Below are positions 12,305 through 23,472 of a stretch of DNA of 64,000 nucleotides, one piece after another. The stretch's first letter is position 1. Every line of letters begins with the position of its first letter. The notes beneath the pieces were generated by a model that was not told the DNA's origin, ran no database searches, and saw nothing but the letters and a program-made list of their open reading frames with translations. Both the position numbers and the translations under genes were made by a program. Origin of the DNA: Ichthyophis bannanicus (Eukaryota; Chordata; Amphibia; Gymnophiona; Ichthyophiidae); NCBI GenBank assembly GCA_033557465.1, contig CM066036.1, positions 587,409,574 through 587,473,573 on the forward strand, written 5' to 3'.

Positions 12305-12815
12305 TTTTTTTATACTGCTTTTCACCAAGTCAAAATGGCATACATTAAACAGAGGTTACATTTAGGTTACATTGAACAATAACATGTTCAAAGGTTATAA
12401 TCAAGTTATATTGAACAAAACTTGTGAACAACATGATTGTATGTTTACATTGGTTGAATATTAACACTATTGGATATGTATAATTTTCATCATTTGGGGG
12501 GATATTATGTGGTGGGTCTGAAGTGTTCTGTAACTAGATGGGTCTTTAGATGTTGCAAAAGGTGATCAGTTATTTATTTATTTTTATTTTATTTTATTTA
12601 CATTCTCTTATATACCGCGCTATTCTGCATCAGTGCGGTTTACATTGAACAAACTGAAATTACATTGAACAGGGCATTATAACTTGGAGATAACTATTTT
12701 ACAGGGAACATGGGCTATGGAGGGTTAAGTGGCTTGCCCAAGACCACAAGGAGCACCTGTGGGACTAGAATCCCCAGTCCTTCCGGCCCAAAGTTGCTGT
12801 CCTCTAGTGGGATTT
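12305..12815 (-). repeat. Two minus-strand SINE/L2-like tail segments
   Basis: About 12310-12570 resembles the complement of the SINE tail at 13.86 kb ('cttttcaccaagtcaaa'). About 12575-12800 is a clearer minus-strand copy. Read on the minus strand, it has a body with 'cttgtggtcttgggcaagcc', then ccgcactgat...agcgcggtatataag and an AATAAA-rich tail. No tRNA head is complete in either. Confidence 0.55.
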
Positions 12816-12819
12816 AAAC

Positions 12820-15065
12820 CATGTTATCAGTGAGGTTTCAGATTTGTTCGGGTAGGGTGTTCAGAGGCTTGGCGCATAAAGTTCAAATGATCTTGTGCAT
12901 GCCTGTTAATTACTTTTTTTTTTCATGCGGTATGATCAAAGTGTTTTTGCTGGATTGTCATCTTGGTCTGTTGGTTTTAAAGGTGATCTTAAACATTGAA
13001 GAAATTTAAATTGTATTTGGGTTAGTAGTGGGAGCCAGTGAAGTTGTTTGAGAATGGGTGTTGTGCTCGTATCTTGAAGCGCCTTGTATGATGCGGGCTG
13101 CAGTATGGATGGCTGTTTGTAGTGGAAGCAGGGTGGATTGCAGGTGGCCGTGGAGTATTGAGTTGCAGTAGTCGAAGTGTAGTATAATTAAAGTCTGGAT
13201 TGCCATATGGAAGTCAGGTCTGTCCACTAGTGTGTGGAGGTGCTGAAGAATTAGAATCTTGTGGTAGATTGTTCTGGTTGTGTTATTTATATGTGACTTC
13301 AGGGTTAGGTGTTGGTTGAAGATGATAACCAGATACTTGACCTCGCTTTGGACTTTCATGTTGATGTTGTTTATTGGGAAGGAGGTAAGAGGGGTGAATG
13401 TGTCGTCTTAGGAGATGAATAGTATTTCTGTTTTTTTGTCATTTATTGTGAGGGCGTTTGTTGCCAGCCATTGGGATACATCTGAAAAGCATTTTAGTAT
13501 TTCTGTGAAGATGATTTTATTTGTGTTGAGTGTGATATCATCAGCACAGATATGATAGATGATGTTGTGGGATTGGATGATTGAACACAGTGTTTGAAGG
13601 TAGATGTTGAAAAGGAGTGATGACAAGGGATGAGCCTTGTGGAACTCCTTGGTTTTGGGAGTAAGGGGGTGATGTGTTGGGCCCCATTTTTACTTGCTGT
13701 TGTCAGTTGGTGAGGTAGGATTAGAACCATTTTAGGCCTTTTGTTTTGAATTTCTGTGGACTGTAGGCATTGTAGGAGTATATAGTGCTTAACATTGTCA
13801 AAGGCAGCTGGTATGTCCAGAAATTTATTTATTATTTATTTATTTAGTTGTATTTATATCCCGCTTTTCACCAGGTCAAAGCGGTCAATTGGGAGATACA
13901 TTTAACACGAGGGGATATGACACACATACGCTAATACTTACAGGGAACATGGGCAATGGAGGGTTAAGTGGCTTGCCCAAGACCACAAGGAGTTCCTATA
14001 GGACTAGAAATCCCAGTCCCTCCGGCCTGAGATTGCTGTCCCCAGGTGGGACTTGAACCCCCGGCCCTCCGGCCTGAAGTACCTTGTCCTCACCACTAGG
14101 CCACTCCTCCCACACAAATATCAAGATGTATCCTTGGGTGTGCAAGTTGTATACTTTTTATTAGTCTCTTCATGAGGGATGTTAGGAGAATTTCAACTCC
14201 ATGGTGTGGCCGAAGTCCATGTTGATATGGGTCGAGAGAGGCGTGTTTGTTGATATGTTCTTGGAGTTGTTGTTAGATGGTTTTTCTCTATGATTTTAGC
14301 TAGGAAGGGAAGGCTGACAGTGGGTCTGTAGGAGGTTGGGTCCATGGGGTCGACGTCTGATTTTTTTTTTTCAGGTTGAGCTGTATGGAGGATATTTTTA
14401 GGCTATTGGACATCTAGCCCTGGAGTAATGACATCTGGGTGATTTTCTTGAGGAATGGGCTGAGTTCAGGTTTAGCTGATTTTATCCAGCTTACTAGGAG
14501 TGGATGTAGTGGTGTTGAGGATCGTGATTGTAGACTCTGTTTTCATTGCTGATGGAGCTGAAAGATAATTCAGGCTTTGGTTGTGGAAGCAATGGGAGTA
14601 GGATGCACGATCTTGTGCAGTGACTGGTATATGGAGCATTTTGTAGTGTTTCACCAGTTGTTGAGGACTGATGGTGAAGTCTGGGTTGTCCTTGGTGAAA
14701 GTTTTTATCAGCTCTTTTACTATGTTGAATAACTCCCTTGGCCATTTGAGTGAGGATGCTAATCAGTTTTGTATGGTGTGCACGTTTGCATTTGTCGGTT
14801 GTAGTGTGGTATTCTGTTAGTAGAGACATATAGTTGTTCCGATCGGATGCGAGAATGGATTTTCACCATTTATGCTCTAGTTTTTGGAGTTGTACTGTGT
14901 AGTCTTTGGCTGTTTATTGCTTTTATGCTGTGGTGGTGGTGCTGCTGCTGCTGCTACTTCTCCAAGGATTTGGCTCCAGTTGGATAAGAATGTGTCGATG
15001 TTGTCTGTATCTGTGATCAGTGTGGGGATTACAGTACCTTGTCGAGGAAGGTTATTTTATCAAAT
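12820..15065 (-). pseudogene. L2-like LINE reverse transcriptase, decayed, interrupted by a SINE
   Basis: Read on the minus strand, conserved non-LTR reverse transcriptase blocks appear in order. A stretch near 14300-14180 is followed by LDIPAAFDNVKH (about 13800-13765, motif A), then SSLLFNIYLQTLC and YHICADDITL (about 13625-13530, the motif C box as ADD). Then come KYLVIIFNQHLTLKSHI (about 13340), LHFDYCNSILHG and AARIIQG. The DYCNSLL..L block and the C-terminal layout are typical of the L2/jockey-like group rather than CR1. Frames are broken several times. A SINE at 13822-14113 splits the region just upstream of motif A. Confidence 0.75.
13822..14113 (-). mobile_element. tRNA-derived SINE with L2-like tail
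   Basis: Complete minus-strand SINE. The A box is the complement of 14086-14103 (tggcctagtggtgaggac) and the B box is the complement of 14049-14059 (ggttcaagtcc). The body has 'ccttgtggtcttgggcaagcc'. The 3' hairpin has arms 13861-13867 and 13878-13884 (ccgcttt/aaagcgg), then an AT-rich (aaat)n tail. It lies inside the L2-like reverse transcriptase. The tail resemblance suggests an L2-like LINE mobilised it. Confidence 0.8.
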
Positions 15066-15069
15066 TGTT

Positions 15070-15292
15070 TGAATTGTAGGAACAGTAGAGAAAGGAACAA
15101 AATTAAGAAAGTGAGAAACTAGTGCAAATGAATTTCTGTTCTGAAATTCAGCCTCCTCTGTTCTCTTGGCTTATTGTTAATTTTTAATATTGTTTATATT
15201 TGAAAATTCTTTGTAAAAGTTAAGTTATTGTAAACCGCCTTGATTAAATGAAAAGGCGGTATATAAAAATTGATAAATAAATAAATTAAGAA
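15070..15292 (+). repeat. L2-like 3' tail retroposon
   Basis: Ends with a perfect hairpin, ccgcctt (15235-15241) and aaggcgg (15253-15259), followed by tatataaaaattgataaataaataaat. No coding sequence or tRNA head is visible upstream, so this is a 5'-truncated copy of the LINE or SINE that carries this tail. Confidence 0.65.
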
Positions 15293-15461
15293 TTAGTTGG
15301 GTGGTAAGACACTTACTAAAGCCATAATGAAAGTAATTTAGGGTTATAAAGCTGGGTATCCAAAATAGCTTTCTCAGCACAAAACTCAGCTTAGAACAAA
15401 GGAAAATTCTTTATTACTACTATTACATCATTCCTGTAGTGCTACTAGACATACAGTACCT

Positions 15462-16230
15462 GTAGGCGGACCCTATCCACCTGGGTGACAGACTGCATTG
15501 CCTTCGCCCACAACCAAGCTGGGCTCTCATTGGAGCACCAGGTCATGGCACATAACATCAGAGCTATGACAACCTTGGTTGCAAGCCTACGCTCTGTCCC
15601 TATGGCAGACATCTGCCGGGCCACCACCTGGTCCTCAGTTCACACCTTTGCAGCTTACTACTGCCTGGAGAGGGAGTCCCGATGAGAAAGTGCTTTCAGC
15701 CAGTCCATACTCCGTAATCTGCTCGGGATTTAGGCAACTCCTGCCCTCTGACCCTTCTTGTTCAGTATACCAGAGTGATGGTTCACCCTGGATACTGGGG
15801 TCCTCAGAGTCACAGATGACTGCTCATGACTGGGCCATGTTTTTTCTACAGGTTCTCTGTAGCATGTAGCTAGGGAGTCCCATATGTGAGGACTGACTTC
15901 CTTCTTGTTCCTGGAGAAAGCATAGTTGCTCACCTGTAACAGGTGTTCTCCAGGGACAGCAGGAATCAATCCTCACAACTCTCCCTCCTCCCCTTGGAGC
16001 TGCTGTACAATATTTACCATCTTCTTTGTCGGCTCTAGCTATGTCATTTGACTGAGTAAGATGGGACTCTTGGGCGGGAAGGAGACCACGCATGCTTGAT
16101 GGAATCTCCCAAAGACTTTCTTTGAAAGCTTGGGGAGATTCTTCTGCGGGGCTCTATCGGTGCTGACGTCACCCATATGTGGGGACTGATTCTTGCTGTC
16201 CCTAGAGTACACCTCTTACAGGTGCATAAC
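15462..16230 (+). mobile_element. DIRS1-like retrotransposon, 3' end
   Basis: The 3' terminal part of a DIRS1-like element: the C-terminus of its tyrosine recombinase (15485-15685), a short untranslated stretch, and a terminal repeat. The last part (about 16100-16200) is the reverse complement, with divergence, of the left ends of the gag-bearing copies at 26.7 and 34.3 kb ('cacatatgggtgac', 'agcttt..gggag'). That is the inverted terminal repeat arrangement of DIRS1-like elements. Within the end, 15918-15975 and about 16175-16230 are also inverted copies of one another. Confidence 0.7.
15485..15685 (+). pseudogene. DIRS1-like tyrosine recombinase, C-terminal fragment
   Basis: Tyrosine recombinases insert DIRS elements as circular DNA without the cut-and-repair of LTR integrases. 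The fragment reads AHNIRAMTTLVAS (the conserved H..R box, with His-Asn-Ile-Arg) and then ATTWSSVHTFAAYYCLE, where a Tyr of the AYY group is the expected nucleophile. This layout (R box, 'ICRATTWSS.HTF..YY') is typical of vertebrate DIRS1-like recombinases. Upstream of 15462 the domain is missing, so only the last 60-70 residues remain. Confidence 0.75.
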
Positions 16231-16710
16231 TACGCTTTTTTGGACATTAATTTTGTTGAGTGCTCCAGAGAAGTTGATATTGATATTTATTTGGAGAAAC
16301 GCTCTTTTTTTTTTTTTAAGAAAGATATATATATGAAAAATATAGAGCCAATAATTAAATTGCACTGAAGGCTACTTCAAAGCATATTTACCTACAAATT
16401 AGATGTGTAAAGTTCACTGAAATGTTCTAATGTGTGCTGAAAAACGTTTTTATTAACATGAATGTGTGAAATGAACAATAAAGCTCCGAAAATTAAAAAA
16501 CAAAACAAAACACAAAAATAGAAAAGTTTTCCCTTGAGCATATCCCTCTTCTCAATTATGGCTCCATATCTTCTTTGTTTCAGTGGAGCAACAGTAGCAC
16601 AGGTCTGATGAATGTTCAGAATAAACAGTCTAGCACAATACCTTACAACTATGAATATTTTCCCCACTTATTTCTTGTGATCTTCATAGATTGTAATATA
16701 TGGTAAAGAG
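16231..16710. other. No gene seen
   Basis: AT-rich sequence with a T run at about 16306-16318 and a short (TA) stretch at 16325. No coding or repeat family recognised. Confidence 0.4.
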
Positions 16711-17785
16711 GCAACAGCCATACATATTTATAAACAATCTGGAATTGGAAACAAGAAGTGTGGTTATTAAATTTGCCAATGACACCAGATTTTGTTAAAT
16801 AGCATGTGGCTTGTGAGGAATTTAGGATGACCTTGTGAGACTAGGAGACCGGGCCTCCAAATGGCAGATGAAATTCAATGTGGACAAGCACAAAGTGATA
16901 TATATAGGGAAGAATAACCCAAACTTTAGATGCACAATGCTAGATTCTTCATTAGGAGTCATCACCCAGAAAAAAGATCTTGGCGTGAACATAGAAAATA
17001 CATTGAAATCTTCTATTCAGTGTGAGATGGTGGTCAAAAAAGTGAAGAATGTTTTGAATCGTTAGGAAAGGAATAGAGAATAAAACAAAGAATTTCTTAA
17101 CGCCTTTGTATTGCGCCATGGTGTCACCGCACCTTAAGTATTGTGTGCAATTCTGTTCTCCACATGTCATAAAAGATATAGCACCATTAGAACCGCCTTG
17201 ATATCATGAAAGGCGGTATATAAAGAAATGTTAAATAAATAAATAGAAAAGGTACCGAGAAGGGTGGCCAGAATGATAAAAGGGATTGAATGACTCCTTT
17301 GGTGAAAGGCTGAAGAGGTCAGGGCTCTTCAGCATGGATGGCTTTAGGAGAAATATGATAGAGGTCTATAAAATTCTGATCGGAGCGGAATGGATAAATG
17401 CAAAGCAATTGTCTACTCTTTCAAAAAGTACGAGGACTACAGGATACGTCATGAAGTTACATAGTAGTATATTTAAAACGGATAGGAGAAAATATATTTT
17501 CTCTCCATGTATAATTAAGCTTTGGAAATTATTGCTGGAGGATATGGTAAAAGCAGGTAATATAATTAAACATTAAAATTTGAACAAATTCCTGGAGGAA
17601 AAGTCCTTAAGCCATTATTACGATAGACTGAGGGAAAAGCATTGCTTATCCTTGGGGATAAATAACATGGAGCTAGCTACTTTTGGGATATGTCAGATAC
17701 TTGTGACCTGGCTTGATCACTGTTGGAAAAAGCACACCGTGCTTGATGGACCTTTGGTCTGACCCAGTATGGCAGTTCTTATGTT
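16711..17785 (+). pseudogene. Old CR1-A-related LINE, reverse transcriptase C-terminal half and 3' end
   Basis: More diverged than the other CR1-A copies. It starts near FINDLE, with FAND in place of FADD (about 16773). It continues through WASKWQMKFNVDK-like (ORF 16835-17065), GLFSMD and KLWKLL blocks to the usual 3' UTR ending 'gacccagtatggcagttcttatgtt'. An L2-like tail fragment (17190-17252) is inserted between the thumb blocks. Several stops. Confidence 0.8.
17190..17252 (+). repeat. L2-like hairpin tail fragment inserted in CR1
   Basis: Short insert consisting of the hairpin ccgcctt (17193-17199) and aaggcgg (17210-17216), then tatataaag and (aaat)n. CR1 sequence continues on both sides. 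Confidence 0.65.
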
Positions 17786-18234
17786 ACATATGCTTTCCAA
17801 ACCACATTTGTTCTGCAGATATCGGGCATAGCCAGCTTAAAAGAAGGAAGCACAATTCATCAGTAAAGTGAAGAAGGGATATCTGGGGTCTTGAAAATCC
17901 ATATATTACAGTATCTTTATTATTGCTCCTTTTATAAGGTATCACAACTATAAAGATTCCAGGACCAGTACACCGTATAGACTTGCGCATGTTACTTGGT
18001 GCAAGGCTTTAAAAAATATTCACAGCCTACCTTACAGTAACCGCATGAAAATCTGTCTTGCAGTTACCAAGTTCCTGACAGTTTAATCTCCAAACATGCC
18101 CAAGATGATGCTGGCACCTACCGATGAAGCTGGTTAACTAGGGCTGGTGGTACTAACAGAGAGTGGAGTATAATGGGTCATATCTTGTTCCTTTTCCCTA
18201 CTCATCGCTCACTTTGCCACCACGAGCAGATCAC
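17786..18234. other. No gene seen
   Basis: Mixed sequence without a recognisable coding frame or repeat boundary. Confidence 0.35.
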
Positions 18235-18860
18235 TATGGGCCATGTGTACTAAAAATAAAGGCATATTTCATAAAGGTTTTAACGTGCGTTAATGAAGTT
18301 AACACATGTTAAGTGCCCACAGTTTTATTTCTGTGGGCACAGCGACACGTAATGCACATTCATTTCATTAACGTGTGTTAACCTTTCAGAAATATGCCCC
18401 TTAATGTGCACTAAGTGCCATACCATTATTGCCAAAACCATGGAGCATTACATGCAACACCCCCACGTTAACTGACATGGGCATGAAAAGCATTTCCCTG
18501 GCAGTTAACACGGAGCGTGTCCCATAATACATGCTGCATTAGTGTGGGTACACCTAATGCCATCTGTCGTGGTGGCATTAGGTGAACCCGTACTAATGCA
18601 GTTAGCGCGCAGTGTTAACATGGTGCCAACTGTGCCAAGCTCACCATGCCTACTCTCCACCCCTACCCTGCCTATTCACGCTTCTAAAGCAGGTTGCGCA
18701 GTTAGTGCGGGACTCGTCCTGCGTTGTCATGGCCCTGCGCTCCCTGGCTTGTGAATTCCAGTGCGCCTTTAGCACATGCTGGAACACACGCTGCCAGCTA
18801 GCGCCTGTTAGTAACAGGCCCTGTCATTCAATTAGCGCACGTTAAATCACTTTAGCATGC
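18235..18860. repeat. MITE-like repeat rich in 'gttaac' and 'gcgttaat' motifs
   Basis: Begins near 'ggcatatttcataaaggttttaacg' and ends near 'gcacgttaaatcactttagcatgc'. Many internal short inverted 'taacgcg/cgcgtta' motifs. Related blocks occur at 20815-21245, 30643-30880 and 37140-37575, each opening or closing with a 'tttactaaag'-like end, so this looks like a family of non-autonomous DNA elements. No target duplication could be fixed. Confidence 0.45.
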
Positions 18861-19819
18861 ATTGAATGAACCAAATGAACTCTAAATTGTGCACACCCCT
18901 AGGAGGCATTCGATGATCTTGAAAATGCTAAGTATAGTAGTGGAAATATTGTAAGGAATGCAGCCAGACTGATATGAAGCACTCATTTTCTGTTTTCCTA
19001 ATTTATACTTCACTATGATATGATCTAGGTTAGAATCTGCATATCTCCCATGTAGACAGACTATCTGAACCTTTAATTGATTCAGCATATAAAGCCCTCC
19101 TGCATGAGACATGTGTGGCCACTGGCTAAAGAAATGGTTTAAACAGAGATCCGTTTAAAGTTTCGAAAAATATAGCTGTTCTGGTATATGAATTACACAA
19201 GTAAATTGAAAAATATTATTGGATAATGCTAAATTGTTTTACTGGTAGTCTTTTACATCTCTCATGTTCATATTTTTCTCTTCCTATCTCTCTCCTTTTG
19301 ATGTCTTATTTTTTTTCTGTAATTGAAAAATAAAGGCATTTTCTCTCTACATTTTCTAGGTACTAGGAAGGTACAGTAAAACAATTCAAATCTATTTATT
19401 TGGGTTAAAGTGATATAATCTAATTAAGAATCTCAGTTGACTTCTCTAACTAAAAACCATCTGGGGTGTTAAAATATTGTGTGGGTGTCAGGTTCATAAA
19501 AATGAATGCAATGTTTAAATATACCATAGTAGCCACTGTTCTCCACTGGTAAATAGTTGAACGTTTACAAAATGGCAGCTGTTGAAAAAGTGATGGCAAG
19601 CTTCCTATGGCTAGTCATTTGGTTTCATCAGAAATTACTGCAAATGGAACAATCTAATTAGTTACTTAGCACTTCAAGCTGTCAAGACTCCATTCCAGGA
19701 ATTCAAATGTCATTGGCAGCTCGGTTGAAAATCATTGAAGTTTCTGTAGACTCCTAATGAATAATATCAATTGTTCCTTCAGAAATATGTTTTTCATTTT
19801 ATTAAGAGTGGTCTCAACC
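18861..19819. other. No gene seen
   Basis: AT-rich, low coding potential, no repeat family recognised. Confidence 0.35.
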
Positions 19820-20748
19820 TAGTTTGAGGTGTGAGTTGAATAGCTCAAGAATAAATTCCCCCTAACATTTTTCTCCCTAAATCCTCCCCTTCCTCCTTTC
19901 TCAGTCTCTGTGGATAACTCTCTACTCCGCCCTGTCTCCTCCACTCGCAACCTTGGGGCTGTCTTTGATCTTCTTTCTCTTTCTCCACATACATCCAACT
20001 GATAGCTAAATCCTGCTAGTTCTTTCTCTATATCATCAACAAAATTCACCCATTCCTTTCTGAACACACTGATGAGACACTTATCCACTCCTTAGTCACC
20101 TCCCGTCTAGATTATTGTAACCTACTCCTTGTTGGTCTCCCTCTGAATCATCTCTCTCCCCTTCAATCTGTTCAACACTTTTCTGCGCAGCTAATCTTCC
20201 GCCAGCCTCGTCATGCTCATATTACCCCTCTTCTCCAGTCACTTCATTGGCTCCCCAATCAATTTCATATTTCTCCTTCTGACCTATAACTGCATTCATT
20301 TTGCAGCTCCTCACTACCTTTCCTCTTATCTCTCCCTACTCCCCTCCTCGGGAACGCTGCTCTTCTGGCAAATCGCTTCTATCTATGTCCTTCTCTTCTA
20401 TTGCTGACTCCAGACTTCGCTCCTTTCACCTTGCTGCACCTTATGTCTGGAACAAACTATCTGAGTCTGTACGTCAGGTGCCTTCTCTGACCCTTTACAA
20501 ATCCAAGCTGAAAACTCACCTCTTCGATGTTGCTTTCAGATCTTGACCCATCTGATTTCCTTTGTGTTAACTTACCATTCCCCCTAGATGTATCCCATGT
20601 CTACAGCTACTGTGTTGTCTGTCTTGATTAGATTGTAAGCTCTGATGAGCAGGGACCATCTTTTACATGTGTCTATGCAGCACTGCATATGTCTTGTAGT
20701 GCTATACAAATATTCGTTAGTATTAGTAGTAATAATAAATGAAAAAAA
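19820..20748 (+). pseudogene. L2-like LINE, reverse transcriptase C-terminus and 3' UTR
   Basis: Across shifting frames the C-terminal blocks of an L2-like protein are visible: RNLGAVFDLLSLSPH, TSRLDYC-like sequence, HWLP, FHLAAPYVWNKLSESV and LYKSKLKTHLF (20390-20540). The 3' UTR 'gattgtaagctctgatgagcaggga' (from about 20630) and the end 'tgcagcactgcatatgtcttgtagtgctatacaaat' with (tagtaat)n at 20690-20740 form a defined LINE tail. Upstream domains are absent. Confidence 0.75.
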
Positions 20749-20814
20749 CATTCATGTAATGACATATTTTGTGGAGTGGGTATGAAAGACACTCCTCTCT
20801 CATGAAAACATTTA

Positions 20815-21245
20815 GAGCCACTTTTGCTAAAGCCCATTAGCTGATTAATAGGCATTTTAATGCATGGCTGCAAAAAGTTGGGAATACTTAATGCCTGATA
20901 GTGGCTGCGTTTATATGCTAAAATGCATGTTAACTGATGATTGCAGGATGGGGTGGGAAATACAGTGAGAGTGGGCGTGGAGAACCCATTACTGCTAGCT
21001 CCAAGGGAATTACCGCATTCTCAGCGGCAACACAACTCCTAATGTGGGTTCATCTAATGATGTCTCTATAGGAGGAGTTAAGTGAATCTGACCTAGACGA
21101 GCCTACGTTAGGTTATAACCGTTCATGCGCTAACTGCCGGGACATACTGAGCATGTCCAGACAGCTAGCGTGCTGCCTTTGCCATTAACTTGCATGAGAT
21201 CAGCACGTTAATGTCAAATCCTTAGCGGGCTGTAGTAAAAGGGCC
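20815..21245. repeat. MITE-like repeat, same group as 18.2 kb
   Basis: Opens near 'ttttgctaaagcccattagctg' and closes near 'ctgtagtaaaagggcccttag', giving imperfect inverted ends of the 'taaag/ttta' type. The middle has the same 'gcgttaac, agctagcg' composition as its relatives. Confidence 0.45.
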
Positions 21246-21821
21246 CTTAGTCTTTTGGCTCATGGGGAGAGGAAGTATGAAGGTTGTTTAAGCAAGCAGA
21301 ACCCAAGTCAAGAATTTATCTCTGTACAGACAGTCTTCAACCTGACAATATTCAAGTTCCACTAAACTACATTTATAACATTTATAGACTGATACTCTGT
21401 GTTCAGCTTGTCAATGTTTGTTTTCCAATTTACAATGTCTTCATATAAAGGATGAATGCACTCCAGTCTCTTCAATGGCACAGGCTGCTGCTAAAAGAGC
21501 CTGTATAAGACAAAGGGCTCCCTGGGAAGTTAGTGTTGGCACATACTGAGGTCCAAGGGGACATGTCTGTAGCACATCCTAGTTTCAGAATGTGAGCAGG
21601 GTTCCAGGTAGGAGCAGGCTGCGTCTTTGAATGAAGAAGATGATGAGCGGTTCTTTGAAACTGACATTTAAAGCAGATTATAAAGATAAAAGAAAAAAAA
21701 AAACTAAACAAAACTTGAGTGTTATCTGAGTCTGCTATTATCAAAACCAACCATAAATGCCCACCAGAGAAACAGTGATTAGAAAGCAAAAGAAAAAAAA
21801 TTCCCATTTAATGTCATGTTG
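21246..21821. other. No gene seen
   Basis: Unique-looking sequence; no coding frame or repeat recognised. Confidence 0.35.
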
Positions 21822-21829
21822 GTTTAGGG

Positions 21830-22200
21830 CAGGGGTCACCAACCTCCAGAGGGCCGCGGGCCGCACAGCCGACTATCGGGAGCCTCGCGGGCCGCACCCC
21901 CCTTCTCCCCGCCCCCGCGAAAAAAACAACAAACGCAAAATTATGAAAACAATGGCTGATCACCTTTATTGAATTTAATGAGATGGCTGATGATGATTCA
22001 TGCTAGCAGACAAACGCTTAAAGTCCGGCTTCACAGATGACACTGACAGGAGAACGGACGCTTGCAGGTGGTCGTCGGTGAGCTGCGAGCGCGTGGATAC
22101 AATGGCGGGAATCCTTGGCGGGCCGCACATAATGTTAACCAGGGTAGAGCCTCGCGGGCCGCACGAAGGGACCTCGCGGGCCGCAGGTTGGTGACCCCTG
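21830..22200. mobile_element. hAT-type MITE with 8-bp target duplication
   Basis: A clean 371-bp insertion. The ends are caggggtcaccaacct at 21830 and its exact complement aggttggtgacccctg at 22185-22200. Both sides carry gtttaggg (21822-21829 and 22201-22208). An 8-bp target duplication and a CAGGGGT start are hallmarks of the hAT superfamily (Charlie-like). The interior has repeated 'cgcgggccgca' units and no transposase, so it would depend on a transposase supplied in trans. The perfect ends and duplication suggest a young copy. Confidence 0.9.
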
Positions 22201-22208
22201 GTTTAGGG

Positions 22209-22624
22209 CAAAACTCTAAAGATCCTTAAGAGTGATGAGCCACACAGCACTTTACTGTAAGCGTCTCCAGTTTCAGTCTTTGTAAACAACTATGGTGCTC
22301 TACCATCCTAGTCTGAAAGTTTCTCCTGCTTTTTTCTGATATAGAGGAATTGAAAGAGGCATTTCATGGCATAAATGATAAAAACAGAAATGGGACGGTG
22401 TTGGCGGCAGAGGATCACATTTCTGTGACAAAACGGCAACAACACTAGAATTACTTGCGCGGAAGAAAAGCCCTGGCAATTTACTTCCGTACCTTGCCAC
22501 AAAAACCCAATGGATAGTCACAATAAAAATAGAAAGAGAGTTCTTAAAACGCCAGTGATGAGGGTAATTTTATAACAAGATGCCTAGGTTAAGGTATCTA
22601 AAATGTCCCTCCTTGTCTTTATAA
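22209..22624. other. No gene seen
   Basis: No coding frame or repeat recognised between the hAT MITE and the palindromic MITE. Confidence 0.35.
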
Positions 22625-22806
22625 TAGTGGTTTTCAATCATCTGGTGTACCCTCTGGTCAGTTAGGTTTTCAGGATATCCACAATGAATATGCATGAGAG
22701 AGAGTTTCATACAGTTGCATAGATCTCTCATGCATATTCATTGTGGATATCCTGAAAACCCGACTGGCCAGAGGGTACACCAGGAGCAGGGTTGAGAACC
22801 ACTGCT
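22625..22806. repeat. Palindromic MITE
   Basis: About 182 bp forming a near-perfect palindrome. The left arm reads 'agtggttttcaa...ggtgtaccctctgg...ggttttcaggatatcc' and 'acaatgaatatgcatgagag'. The right arm is its complement, ending 'ttgagaaccact'. A diverged relative lies at 36935-37095. No coding capacity. The flanking duplication is unclear. Confidence 0.8.
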
Positions 22807-23472
22807 GTAAAAATTATCACACCTTAAATTCAGGTGTGGGCATTTATACCTGTTTTATACTGACTACAGATGAACATACATAAAGTTCACAAGAATGCAC
22901 ATATATTAAGATATTTTATAATCTAATGTTTGCTTTGCCCAGACTGCACTGCCACATTCATGCCACTGCACATAATTATATACCTTTTGGTATCTTGTAG
23001 CATGCTGTTATTTCTGTGTGTATAGTATATGACCACTGTTGAGGTTTTTCTGGGCTTCCCCTAAGATTATTTGAGGAATTTTCTATTTTGTATTATGGCT
23101 GCAATGTCCATCCCAACATCCATACAGGACCTTAAACAAATTGCTCATGCCACCATAAAAGTATGGAAAACTTTTTTACAGTATTTATCTTGTCAGGTCT
23201 GTAACATCACAAGCTTTACTTTTGCTTTATAAGGTACAAATTTCAATATGAATCCATAGCATCAATACATCTATAACAAGCAAAGCACCTGACTTAATAA
23301 AAAGGACCTGGAGACAGAAAGAGCCTTACTCCAATGAGATCAGCTAATATCTGTCTGTCTAAACTGTAGATACTGATGTTCGTCTTCCTTGTTTACGTTC
23401 TCCTTTGTTCATTCAGGAGGCCCAGGTGAAAGCCTTTTCATTAGCTGTATAGCATTCAGACCCTCTCATTGG
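22807..23472. other. No gene seen
   Basis: AT-rich sequence up to the abrupt start of CR1 homology; no feature recognised. Confidence 0.35.
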
